Origin: a bacterium | Lineage (GTDB): Bacteria; Myxococcota_A; Polyangia; Nannocystales; Nannocystaceae | Assembly: GCA_024742475.1 (NCBI GenBank) | Contig: JANSYI010000005.1 | Location: forward strand, 1 to 64,000 | DNA length: 64,000 bases | Reading direction: 5' to 3' | Part shown: positions 8,827 to 16,833 of the stretch, one piece after another | Layout: every line of letters begins with the position of its first letter | How positions within the stretch are numbered: the stretch's first letter is position 1 | Program-made: the position numbers and the translations under genes | Notes under the pieces: model-generated | What the model saw: only the letters and a program-made list of their open reading frames with translations | Databases searched by the model: none | Told to the model about the DNA's origin: nothing

Positions 8827-10334
8827 ACGAGGTGGTGTGGATGTCGCTGCTGGTCGGCGCGGCGGTCGTGGTGGGGTTTGCCCCGACGCCTCCGCTCGAC
8901 GACTGCGACCCTGCCGGCGCGCGGGCTCAGAGCCTGCGACGCGCTGAAGTGCGCGGCACGGCGATGCTCGCGATCGGTGGCCTCACCGCTGCGCTCACCC
9001 TCCACGCGTGCACGCGTGGCGCGTGGGGCACCGGCGCACTCGTCACGCTCCTGGGTGCCGCGACCGCGCTCGTCGTGCAGCCCGGACCACTCGTTCGCGC
9101 GGTGCTCGTGCCCCTGGGAATGTGGCGCCTCGCTCGCGCCGCCTCGCGATGGGGCGGACCGCCGTGGCTACGTGACCCCGAAGGCGGCGCTGCGCTGATG
9201 GGCGTGCTGGCGCTTCGCAACCGTGGGTTGCTCGATGACGGCCCCCTGCTGGAACTCGAGGCGGGCATCGTCGCGGCGCCGCTACGAGGCGCTGGGCTCG
9301 TGGCCTCCGGGCTGATCGCCGACGCCCGCGGCGATAGCACCGAAGCACGCCGACTCCTGCTCAGCGTCGACGCCCTCGATCCCGACGTCTGCCCTCCTCT
9401 CGCGCGAGCGATCGCCAACGACTGGCTGCTCGAAGACGCCGCCTCGCGCGATCGTTGGGCCGAGGTCAACGTCCGCTCCGAGAATGCGCTGGCACTCTCC
9501 GCGGCGGGCCGCCTGCTGCACACCGTATCGCGGCGCCTGCTCGGCCACGCGAGCCGCGGCGAGCTCGTGCGGGCCTGGCTGTCGGCCCCAGCCCGCTGGA
9601 AGACGTGGGCCATGCTCGAGCGCGCGTGGGACGAGCCCCTGCTCCCGCAGTTCCCCATCGTCGACTACGACGTCAGCCTGCGCGCCGCCAACGGCCACGG
9701 CCTCGCGGGCACGGGAGCCGCGAGCCTCCACCTCGACGCCGTGCGAGCGCACCGCCGAGGCGAACTCGAGAGCAAGGAGCTCGAGCGGCTCGGTCGGGCG
9801 TGGGACGAGACGCTGTGGGACATCGGACTGCGCAAGCGCGTGCGTGCGCGATCGCTCGAGCTCGACTGCAGCCGCACCGTCGAAGAATCCATGGTCGAGC
9901 TGCACCGAGCCCTGTGCGTCGAGGTGGCGTCGATGATGCCTCCGATCGGTGACATCCCCCGCGGCGGCAAGACGCTAGAGCGCGCCGTCGGGCTCTTCTG
10001 TGACGCGCAAGAGCACCGTATCGGGTGCGCGCTCAAACGCCTCGAAGCCGCCCAGGCCGCGAGCATCTCCCCCACCGCAATCGAGCTGTGGCACGACTGG
10101 CTCGAGATTCAAGACGGCTACGGCCTGCACCAGCGCGCCGGCGCTCGCCCGCAGCGCGCGCTGTTTCAGGCCATCGACGCCAAGGCATCGCCCCTGGTGC
10201 ACTGGCTGTGGCACGGCCGCGGCGAACGCCCCATGGCCAACGCCATCGCCACATGGCTGGCAATGGAGGCGGACCGGGTTCAGGACGACGAGTCGGCGGC
10301 CTACCACCGCCAGTACGTCGCCGCAGGGCCCTGA
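8823..10334 (+). CDS. Hypothetical membrane protein coupled to the J-domain-like gene
   Basis: A 503-residue protein starting at GTG. Three hydrophobic segments lie in the first 110 residues (about 5-20, 46-60 and 68-105), followed by a long Ala/Leu/Arg/Glu-rich helical cytoplasmic or periplasmic domain resembling tetratricopeptide or HEAT solenoids, with no catalytic motif. It overlaps the J-domain-like gene by 4 bp (GTGA), so the pair is probably one functional unit, perhaps a membrane-tethered chaperone-like assembly. That role is inference from the pairing. A strong hairpin follows the stop. Confidence 0.6.
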   Translation: MNEVVWMSLLVGAAVVVGFAPTPPLDDCDPAGARAQSLRRAEVRGTAMLAIGGLTAALTLHACTRGAWGTGALVTLLGAATALVVQPGPLVRAVLVPLGMWRLARAASRWGGPPWLRDPEGGAALMGVLALRNRGLLDDGPLLELEAGIVAAPLRGAGLVASGLIADARGDSTEARRLLLSVDALDPDVCPPLARAIANDWLLEDAASRDRWAEVNVRSENALALSAAGRLLHTVSRRLLGHASRGELVRAWLSAPARWKTWAMLERAWDEPLLPQFPIVDYDVSLRAANGHGLAGTGAASLHLDAVRAHRRGELESKELERLGRAWDETLWDIGLRKRVRARSLELDCSRTVEESMVELHRALCVEVASMMPPIGDIPRGGKTLERAVGLFCDAQEHRIGCALKRLEAAQAASISPTAIELWHDWLEIQDGYGLHQRAGARPQRALFQAIDAKASPLVHWLWHGRGERPMANAIATWLAMEADRVQDDESAAYHRQYVAAGP

Positions 10335-10337
10335 AGA

Positions 10338-10379
10338 GCCAGTTCCCAGATTCTTCGTCAGGCGTGACGGGGAACTGGC
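10338..10379 (+). terminator. Inverted repeat, possible terminator or attenuator
   Basis: A perfect 10-bp stem (GCCAGTTCCC paired with GGGAACTGGC) encloses a 22-base loop, directly after the membrane-protein stop and 22 bp before the lipoprotein ATG. There is no T-tract, so it may be a terminator for the upstream pair or an mRNA-processing/attenuation structure. Confidence 0.5.
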
Positions 10380-10401
10380 CTCCCGGCCATTACAGGGGAG
10401 C

Positions 10402-11142
10402 ATGACCACTCATTGGACTTGGACTACGTACGGACTCCTCACCCTCGGCGCTGCCGCGCTGATGACCGCGGGATGCCCGAGCCCTGAGGAGAACCCCCAG
10501 GGCGCCGGAGGCACGGAGGGCGGAACCGAGTCTGTCGACACGGAGGCCTCGAGCACCGAGGAGCCCGACACCGAGGAGCCCGACACCGACGAGCTCGCCA
10601 CCGACACTGGCGAGCCCGGCACCGACACCGACGAGCCCGGCACCGACACCGACGCTCCACTTCCCAGCGACTGCTCCTGCTACGACCCTTCCATCGATGC
10701 GGGGCTCGACATCGGTGAAGAGTGCCTCGCGGTCGAGGATGCGCTACCGGGCTGCGCGAGCGAGCCCCCCCCGTGCGAGACGATCACCCAGGCGGACGCA
10801 GGCAGCGGCGGCGACGCAACGGTCGGCCCCGAAGACGCGGTCCTCTGCCTCGCCGACCGTCTGGCAGCGGGCGAGTCCCCCGCGTTCGTTCTGAGCGTAG
10901 AGGAGTTCTCGGGGTCGGACACCACGCACTACGTGCCGATGGACGACGGCCGCTATGTCACGTTCACCTGCGGGTTCTTCGACAACCCGCCCGCGTACCA
11001 GCGGGTGAACACGGTCGAGTTCGCCGGGGCGGACTACTTCGCCAACTGCATCGAGGAGAGCCCCGACGATGCGGTCGCACTGTTCGAGTGCTTGCAGCTC
11101 GGCATCACCGACGCCGAGGGTGCCATGGCCGCGTGCGAGTGA
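10402..11142 (+). CDS. Lipoprotein with acidic Thr/Glu/Asp-Pro repeat linker
   Basis: A 246-residue lipoprotein with the lipidated Cys in LMTAGC. The linker (about residues 35-90) is a low-complexity string of EEPDT, DTDE and GEPGT units; the matching DNA is a run of imperfect repeats around 10550-10650. The C-terminal 150 residues hold eight or more Cys (CSCYDPS, CETITQ, CGFFD, CIEES, CLQLG) and should be a disulphide-bonded surface domain. The ATG was chosen because it gives a standard lipoprotein signal; the open frame upstream overlaps the previous gene. No known domain recognised. Confidence 0.7.
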   Translation: MTTHWTWTTYGLLTLGAAALMTAGCPSPEENPQGAGGTEGGTESVDTEASSTEEPDTEEPDTDELATDTGEPGTDTDEPGTDTDAPLPSDCSCYDPSIDAGLDIGEECLAVEDALPGCASEPPPCETITQADAGSGGDATVGPEDAVLCLADRLAAGESPAFVLSVEEFSGSDTTHYVPMDDGRYVTFTCGFFDNPPAYQRVNTVEFAGADYFANCIEESPDDAVALFECLQLGITDAEGAMAACE

Positions 11143-11160
11143 CGCGTCGCGGCTCCGGGC

Positions 11161-12192
11161 TCACAGCGCCGCGAAGTTGCGGCGGACTGCGCTGATCCGG
11201 ATCTCGTCCAGCGCGCCCCCGCCCATGTGCGCCGAAGGCTCGGGCGCGACCTTGTTCGAGCCCTGTGCCGTGGCCGCGATGAACCACGGGAGGCTGGTTT
11301 GCATGCCGCCGACGAACGGCACCGGATCGCCGGCCACCTCGGGGTCGTTGGTGATCCCGTCGCAAGCCGGAATGCCTCCGCCGGGCACGACGGGCGTGTC
11401 GTCGGACTCCTGCAGCACACCGTCGATGTAGAGCTCCATGTGCGGCGGGCCGAAGTTGTAGGCCACGTGCACCCAGTCGTCCACCGGCAGCGCGTCCTCG
11501 GAACACAGGGCGGCGGCGGTGGACATGCTCTGATGGCGTACGACCAGGTGCCCCCACGCGGCCGTGCCCTGCTCGGTCTCGACCCCGGAAAGAAAGAACG
11601 TCAGATGTTCGCTCTCGGCCTCCGACGCGTCCCGGGACAACAAGGGAATCGTCTCGTCCGTCGCGGGCGCCCGAACCCAGAAGTCGATCGAGCCCAAGGC
11701 CAGATCGAAGGCAGGAGCGTCTTCGACGACGCCCGCCAGGCCAGGCCCGACGCCCAACGCGTCACCGCATCCGACGGGCCCCGCGACCGTGCCGGGCATG
11801 CCCGAATAGGTCGCGCCATCGTGCGCGCCCGTCTCGTCGAGCCACGGCTGCGCAGGTTTGCCGAAGCGGTAGCGCGCCACGACCTGATCATCCGCAGCGT
11901 ACGGGCATCTGGGCCGAACGGGATCAGGGCCCGAAGTCGCAGTCGAAGCCGAAGTCGAACCTCCGCCCGATCCACCGGTCGGGGACGAGCTCGACGCGGC
12001 AGAGCCCGTGCTGTCCGACGCGCTCGTCGATCCATCTGCGCTGCCACTGCCGAACATCGAGGTGCTGCTTTCCACGCCGCCCTTCGACGAGGAGGCCGAG
12101 CCGGCCTCGGTCTCCTCGAGGGAGAAGCGTGGGTTGTCCCGAGCGCATCCCAGCAGCAGCGGGAGGCTGAGCCATGCAGCGGCCCCTTTCAC
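11161..12192 (-). CDS. Lipoprotein with LamG/concanavalin-like domain
   Basis: A 343-residue lipoprotein (LPLLLGC). A Ser/Gly/Thr-rich linker spans about residues 30-85, then comes a LamG-like jelly-roll: VARYRFGKPAQPWLDETG opens the domain, and a SIDFWVRAPA strand and a DDWVHVAYNFGP...LYIDGVL hairpin follow, all typical of LamG/pentraxin folds. The last residues (GGALDEIRISAVRRNF) are the usual closing strand. Such domains bind carbohydrate or protein ligands at the cell surface. It is convergent with the preceding lipoprotein gene, with 18 bp between the stops. Confidence 0.8.
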   Translation of the reverse strand: MKGAAAWLSLPLLLGCARDNPRFSLEETEAGSASSSKGGVESSTSMFGSGSADGSTSASDSTGSAASSSSPTGGSGGGSTSASTATSGPDPVRPRCPYAADDQVVARYRFGKPAQPWLDETGAHDGATYSGMPGTVAGPVGCGDALGVGPGLAGVVEDAPAFDLALGSIDFWVRAPATDETIPLLSRDASEAESEHLTFFLSGVETEQGTAAWGHLVVRHQSMSTAAALCSEDALPVDDWVHVAYNFGPPHMELYIDGVLQESDDTPVVPGGGIPACDGITNDPEVAGDPVPFVGGMQTSLPWFIAATAQGSNKVAPEPSAHMGGGALDEIRISAVRRNFAAL

Positions 12193-12228
12193 CCGCCGAG
12201 TGTAGCAGTCTCGCGCTCGAGTTCCTCC

Positions 12229-12849
12229 TCAGCGCCACGCGCCCCGGTAGCGGATCGCCCCCGGCACATACTCGTCGAGCGCCAGCGATCCGTCGCCCTC
12301 CTCGGTGAAGTTGGTCGCGGCGGCCAGCACGTTCTCGAAGACGCCCGCAAGGTCGCGGGTGAAGAGCGCTTCGGGGCTGCACAGCGTGATGTAGGCCTGG
12401 CCGTCACCAACCTCGGCCTCCAGGTTCGATCCTCGGAAGAAGGCGGACCAGCGCATGTGTGCGCCCTTGAAGAGGGTTCGCGGCGTCGCTGCCCACATGA
12501 GGATCCGGTACATCGGGGAGGAGAACACGTGTGTCGAAGCCTTGCGGATCCACTTCACCTCCGCCTCTTGGTCGAGGTTTACGGCGTCGAGGGTCGCGAG
12601 AAGCAGCGCGAGGCTCTGGCACTGCGGAATCCAGGTGCTGTGCGTCGGCGGCTCGTCGATCAGGCGCTGAAGCTCGGGCGGCAGACCGGTCAGCGCGAGC
12701 CCGGAATAGTCGACCACTCGGCGGTGGACGGACGCCTTGGCCTCGCACTCGGGAAAGGAGGCGAGCCCCTCGGGAAGCTGCGCGATGTAGCGACCCAAGC
12801 GGGCGTAGTGAGGCGGCACCGGCTCCGGCTCGCACCCAGGACGAGTCAC
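12229..12849 (-). CDS. Hypothetical cytoplasmic protein
   Basis: A 206-residue protein with no signal peptide or obvious membrane helix. It has a helical N-terminal half and a beta-rich segment after residue 125 (HMRWSAFFRGSNLEAEVG, AYITLCSP). The layout, with a helical front and a closing alpha/beta part, resembles the protein encoded at 6653, but I cannot confirm homology. Both could be lineage-specific myxobacterial proteins. It lies 36 bp upstream of the LamG lipoprotein gene on the same strand. Confidence 0.55.
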   Translation of the reverse strand: MTRPGCEPEPVPPHYARLGRYIAQLPEGLASFPECEAKASVHRRVVDYSGLALTGLPPELQRLIDEPPTHSTWIPQCQSLALLLATLDAVNLDQEAEVKWIRKASTHVFSSPMYRILMWAATPRTLFKGAHMRWSAFFRGSNLEAEVGDGQAYITLCSPEALFTRDLAGVFENVLAAATNFTEEGDGSLALDEYVPGAIRYRGAWR

Positions 12850-12989
12850 CGGCCCAGTCTAGCAGTGCCCTGCCCGGCCCATGGACCGTGTGGGAGCAGG
12901 TCGGCCGATGAGCACGTTGTGTGAGCAAAGTGACTCTTCGTGCATCGGGCTCCTGGAAAATCCGGCGGCACGAGTGTCGAACGGTTTGC

Positions 12990-13238
12990 ATGGAGGTGTT
13001 CGCACCCACAGCCGAGCAGCGTCGGCTGCTCGTGGAGCTGCTCGCCAACGAGTTCGAAGGCACGCTCGACCTCCGGTTGGACCCGGCACGCGCGACCACG
13101 CTCGCCCAGCTCGTCGCGCAGGGATGGGTTTCGCGCAGCCAGGGCTGGTGCGTGCTGACCCGCGCCGGGCAGGAGATCGCGATTCACCTGGCCGACCGCA
13201 TGCTCGGGGTCGAGCGCCGCATCGAAGGCTGCGCATGA
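12990..13238 (+). CDS. Small hypothetical protein, possible winged-helix fold
   Basis: An 82-residue protein from ATG at 12990; an ATG at 12921 in the same frame would add 23 residues of basic, atypical sequence. The pattern (AEQRRLLVELLANEF, TTLAQLVAQGWVSR, WCVLTRAGQEIAIHLADR) reads as helix-helix-strand-wing-helix, like small MarR/PadR-type modules, where LT.AG is a common wing. It precedes the HAD/anmK pair by 45 bp on the same strand and could regulate it. That role is inference. Confidence 0.45.
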   Translation: MEVFAPTAEQRRLLVELLANEFEGTLDLRLDPARATTLAQLVAQGWVSRSQGWCVLTRAGQEIAIHLADRMLGVERRIEGCA

Positions 13239-13283
13239 CGAAATTCGGGGCAGCGACGCGGTGCTGATACGTTGCCGACGCTC

Positions 13284-13760
13284 ATGCCCGATCTCGCTCA
13301 GGCAGCCCTCTTGGCCTTCGACATCGACGGAACGCTGACCGACGCCACGACCTGGTGGGGCGGACCCGAGCTCGGCTGGCTTCAGCGCTACAGCGTCCGC
13401 GACGGAGAGGCGCTCCTGCGGATCAGGGCGCGCATCCCCGTGGTCCCGCTCTCGCGCAACAAGACCCAGGCCGCGCGAGTTCGGATGGAGGGGCTGGGCA
13501 TGGACACGCGTTGGGTCGGTACCTCCGACAAGATCGCGTCGCTGCAGCAGATCTGCGAGGCGTTCGACGTCGCCCCCGCACATGTCTGCCACATCGGCGA
13601 CGGTCCCGATGACGCGACCGTCTTCGAAGCCGTCGGTTTCGGAGTCGCTGTCGCCGACGCTCACCCAGTCGCGCTCGAAGCGGCCACCGTGGTCCTCGAC
13701 GCAGCGGGCGGCGAACGGGCGATCGAGGAGCTCGAGCTGCGCATGGAGGCGAAGCGGTGA
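13284..13760 (+). CDS. HAD-family phosphatase (KdsC/YrbI-like), coupled to anmK
   Basis: A 158-residue HAD phosphatase with the four motifs in order: DIDGTLTD (nucleophile and acid Asp), PLSRNK (Ser of motif II), SDKIAS (Lys of motif III) and GDGPDDATVF (metal-binding motif IV). Size and motifs match the KdsC-like C-type HADs lacking a cap domain, which dephosphorylate sugar phosphates. The stop overlaps the GTG of anmK by 4 bp, so the two products are made together. AnmK makes MurNAc-6-phosphate, and in Pseudomonas-type recycling a HAD enzyme (MupP) removes that phosphate. This HAD may do the same job here, though it belongs to another subfamily. KDO-8-phosphate is the alternative substrate. 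Confidence 0.8.
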   Translation: MPDLAQAALLAFDIDGTLTDATTWWGGPELGWLQRYSVRDGEALLRIRARIPVVPLSRNKTQAARVRMEGLGMDTRWVGTSDKIASLQQICEAFDVAPAHVCHIGDGPDDATVFEAVGFGVAVADAHPVALEAATVVLDAAGGERAIEELELRMEAKR

Positions 13761-14863
13761 AGGCGATCGGCTTGATGAGCGGCACCTCCGGCGACGGCGT
13801 GGACGCCGTGATGCTCGAACTCGGCGACCTCGCGACGCGGCACGAGCCCGAGGTCCTCGGCCACGCGTACGTCGCGTTCGACGACGAGCTCCGCCAAGAG
13901 CTCACCGACCCGACCAGCCTGAGTCTGGGTCGCGTCGCAGAGCTCCACTTCGTACTGCCGCGCCACTACGCCGAGGCCGTCAAGCGCCTCCCCGACTGGC
14001 AGAGCGCGGACGTCGTCGGCATGCACGGTCAGACCCTCTGGCACGCGCCCCCGTCCCGGTCCCCCGAGGTGCCCTGCACGCTGCAGATCGGCAGCACGGC
14101 CGTCCTCGCCGCGGACTTGGGCCTCCCCGTGGTGGGTGACATGCGCTGTGCCGACGTCGCGCGCGGCGGCGAGGGTGCGCCCATCATCCCCTTCGCCCAC
14201 TGGTTCTTCTGCCCTCAGGGCTCCCCGACCCGGCTGGTGGTCAACGTCGGCGGCATCGCCAACTACACCTGCGTCACGCCCAAGGTCGAAAACGTTCGCG
14301 CGTCGGACCTCGGCCCCGGGATGATGATCACCGACGCGCTCTCACGGCACGTCTCGGCGGGCGCGCACAGCTTCGACCGCGACGGCACCCTCAGCGAAGG
14401 TGGTACGCCGCACCCCGACTTCGTCGAGACCGTGCTCGGGCACCCGTTCTTCGAGCGCCCGCTGCCCCGGAGCACCGGGCGCGAGGACTTCGGGCATGCG
14501 TACGTCGAGACGCTTCTCGACGCGTTCGCGCATCTCACCGGCCCCGACCTGCTCGCCTCTAGCGTCGACGCCACCGCGGCCGCAATCGTGCGGGCCGCCA
14601 AGCAAGATGCACCCGACGTTCGAACCGTCGTCCTCACGGGCGGTGGTGCGCTCCATCCCAAGCTACGCACCTACGTCGCCGCGCGGGGACCGGAACTCGA
14701 CGTCCAGGTTGCCACCGCGGGAGTCCTCGCGCCCATGCATCACGAACCGGCGGGCATGGCCCTCATCGCGGCGCGTACGCTGGCGAAACTCCCTTCGAGC
14801 GTGCCCCAGGTGACCGGCGCCAGCGCACCGTCGATCCTGGGGCATGTATGCTTTCCGCCTTGA
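13757..14863 (+). CDS. anmK: Anhydro-N-acetylmuramic acid kinase
   Basis: A 368-residue sugar kinase of the ASKHA fold. It opens with GLMSGTSGDGVDAVML, the AnmK signature, and has GMHGQTLWH, NVGGIANYT, DLGPGMMITDAL and VLTGGGALHP in the expected order. AnmK opens the 1,6-anhydro ring of anhydroMurNAc and phosphorylates it to MurNAc-6-phosphate during recycling of cell-wall fragments in the cytoplasm. The GTG start lies inside the stop codon of the HAD gene. No murQ, amgK, murU or nagZ is in the window. Confidence 0.95.
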   Translation: MKAIGLMSGTSGDGVDAVMLELGDLATRHEPEVLGHAYVAFDDELRQELTDPTSLSLGRVAELHFVLPRHYAEAVKRLPDWQSADVVGMHGQTLWHAPPSRSPEVPCTLQIGSTAVLAADLGLPVVGDMRCADVARGGEGAPIIPFAHWFFCPQGSPTRLVVNVGGIANYTCVTPKVENVRASDLGPGMMITDALSRHVSAGAHSFDRDGTLSEGGTPHPDFVETVLGHPFFERPLPRSTGREDFGHAYVETLLDAFAHLTGPDLLASSVDATAAAIVRAAKQDAPDVRTVVLTGGGALHPKLRTYVAARGPELDVQVATAGVLAPMHHEPAGMALIAARTLAKLPSSVPQVTGASAPSILGHVCFPP

Positions 14864-14890
14864 GGCGGGCTGTTCAGGCCTTCTGGGTGA

Positions 14891-15697
14891 TCACTCCTCC
14901 TCCCAGTAGGTCCCGGGGTCCAGCTCGAAGCTGAAGGTCACGACCACCGGCACCCCGTCGTAGGACGGGTAGTCGGCCGCTGCCACCGCGCCACGCAAGC
15001 ACTCACGAAGAGACTTCTTGTCGACCTCGGCGGGCAGCTTCGCGTTGATGCCCAGAGGCTCGTGCCCCTTGGGGTTGAGCAGGACCTCGACGTCCACGTC
15101 GCCGGGCAGCGTCTGGTTCGGGTTCTTCTTCGCGTCCGCAACGCACTCATCGAAGCTCGAGTACTGCTGCTCGAACGCCTGCGTGAGCGAGAACTCGTCG
15201 GGCCGCTCCCCGCCGGCCTTCATGTCCAGCACCACGTCGGCGTTGGGGTCGAAGGTGGGCACCGAGGTCTTTGCGGCTTCGGCCGTGGGCGCGAGCAGCA
15301 TGCTGCCTACGAACGCGGCGACCGCAGCGAGGCCCCCCGAGCGGAACACGATGCCCGCCTTGCCCTTGCGAGACCACCGAACCTGGCCTCGGACCCGGAC
15401 CGGCTCCTGGCGGATCGGCAGCGCGACGTCGACGTCGACTTCGGAGCCCACCGTGAGCGGAACGTCCGTGGAGATGCAAACGCCGCTGATGCTGACGTCT
15501 TGCGTGGCGACCGTCTGGGTTCGGCCCTCGCCGCGGACCGTGGCTGCCACGTGAAGGGGAATGCGCGCATGCGCTCTACGCTCCTCCGTACTCGCAGCCA
15601 AGGGCAGCGGCAGGTGGCGACCTGCACCGCGTTCGGCAGCGGAAAGAATCGGCCGCCAACCTTGGTCGGCCTGTGTACGTGAGGGCGTGTGTTGCAT
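14891..15697 (-). CDS. PilZ domain protein with membrane segment and exported C-terminal domain
   Basis: A 268-residue protein. Residues about 40-120 form a PilZ-type domain: ERRAHARIPL matches the RxxxR c-di-GMP-binding start, and DVSISGVCIST matches the D/NxSxxG motif. A hydrophobic stretch (AAVAAFVGSMLLAPTAEAA) follows, then an Asp/Glu-rich segment and a compact domain ending EWD-like in YDGVPVVVTFSFELDPG, similar to TonB/AgmX-type C-terminal domains. This puts a cytoplasmic c-di-GMP sensor and a periplasmic module in one chain. I chose the ATG at 15697, which has GGAG seven bases upstream; earlier ATGs lack one. Divergent from the coiled-coil gene across 198 bp. Confidence 0.7.
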   Translation of the reverse strand: MQHTPSRTQADQGWRPILSAAERGAGRHLPLPLAASTEERRAHARIPLHVAATVRGEGRTQTVATQDVSISGVCISTDVPLTVGSEVDVDVALPIRQEPVRVRGQVRWSRKGKAGIVFRSGGLAAVAAFVGSMLLAPTAEAAKTSVPTFDPNADVVLDMKAGGERPDEFSLTQAFEQQYSSFDECVADAKKNPNQTLPGDVDVEVLLNPKGHEPLGINAKLPAEVDKKSLRECLRGAVAAADYPSYDGVPVVVTFSFELDPGTYWEEE

Positions 15698-15895
15698 CGT
15701 TCGCTCCGGGCCACCCTCCTCGACTCGACCCCCATGGTCGAACGTTCGGGCAGACGAATGAGTCATCGGCGGACGCGCCCAGCCCTTTAGGGTCCGCGAC
15801 GTGAAAATCGCGGCCCGGCGTCGACCCTCCTCGTTTGCGGTGCGTTTACGGCGCATGGCTATGCGTTCACGGGCGCGGGTGCGAAAACCACCACC

Positions 15896-16627
15896 GTGTC
15901 ACGCGGAGTCAGCAGCGTCGCAATCGCCGGGGTCGCAATCGTCGCCATCGGTCTGGGCGGCTGGATGCTGATGAGCGGCGACGAGCCCTCTCCGGAGGAC
16001 ACGACGAGCGACACCGGCAAGCGAAGCGGCAGAGCCCGCTCGCGAAGCAAGGAGCAAGCGCCGCAGCCGGGCAACCTCGAGGCGCGCGTGGCCGAGCTCG
16101 AGGGCGAGGTCGAGGCGATGCAGCGCGAGCTGAAGCGGATGAAGATGGTGCGGGGCTCGGCCGCCGCTCGTGGTGCGACCATCGACGCCGACGACCCGGA
16201 GAGCTCGGACGAGGCGCCGCAGTTCGAGGGCGCGGTGCGAGACATCATCGAGTCCGAGCGCGAAGAGGCACGAGAGAAGCGGACCGACGCGATGCGCGAA
16301 CGCTTCTCCGAGCGCCACGGAGAAGTCCTCGACGAGCTCGTCGCGGTTGCGGGGCTGAACCAGACGGAGCGCGAGTCGATCGAGGGCCTCTGGGAGACGG
16401 AGACCGAACAGCTCATCCCGCTGTTCATGGCCGCCCGCGAGGGAGACAAGCCCTTCGCAGAGGTTCGCGAGGAGGCGGACAAGCTCCGCAGCGCAACGGA
16501 CGCGAGCGTGGAAGGCATGCTCACGCCCGAGCAGTTCGAACGCTACGAGGAGCTGCGTCCGGGGCCCCCGGGCCGCCGGCGCGGTGGCGAGCGAGGCGGC
16601 AGCGCGCGTCGAGGACCACCTCGGTGA
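15896..16627 (+). CDS. Membrane-anchored coiled-coil protein, Spy/LTXXQ-like
   Basis: A 243-residue protein from a GTG start. One N-terminal membrane helix (about residues 7-25, VAIAGVAIVAIGLGGWML) is followed by a basic patch and a strongly charged coiled coil (residues about 60-130). The second half (LNQTERESIEGLWETETEQL, MLTPEQFERYEEL) has the LTxxQ pattern of Spy/CpxP-type periplasmic proteins. The tail is Gly/Arg/Pro-rich. No catalytic motif. It probably acts in the periplasm as a structural or chaperone-like protein. It is divergent from the PilZ gene; no functional link is proven. Confidence 0.6.
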   Translation: MSRGVSSVAIAGVAIVAIGLGGWMLMSGDEPSPEDTTSDTGKRSGRARSRSKEQAPQPGNLEARVAELEGEVEAMQRELKRMKMVRGSAAARGATIDADDPESSDEAPQFEGAVRDIIESEREEAREKRTDAMRERFSERHGEVLDELVAVAGLNQTERESIEGLWETETEQLIPLFMAAREGDKPFAEVREEADKLRSATDASVEGMLTPEQFERYEELRPGPPGRRRGGERGGSARRGPPR

Positions 16628-16833
16628 CGGCCCTCGTCGCGACGCGATGACGCGGTGTCCGGTATAGCGGACGCCTTTCCGCACGCGCGTCGGTCGACCC
16701 TGAGGCGCTCGGGGGTTTGCAATGGACGCCGGACCCCTGGATCATCGAGGGGCGGGTGCAGACTGCGCCCGCTTCGAACCCGCCCGATGTTGGGCGTTCC
16801 GTTCTGGCTGAACGGAGTCGGGTCGCTGAGACA

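Noticed and set aside
10540-10660. CRISPR-like repeats around GAGCCCGACACCGA
   Set aside because: The repeats are short, contiguous, in frame and encode the acidic Thr/Asp/Glu-Pro linker of a lipoprotein; there are no spacers.
11227-12924. A 565-codon plus-strand open frame
   Set aside because: It spans two clear minus-strand genes (LamG lipoprotein and hypothetical protein) and reads as an antisense artefact.
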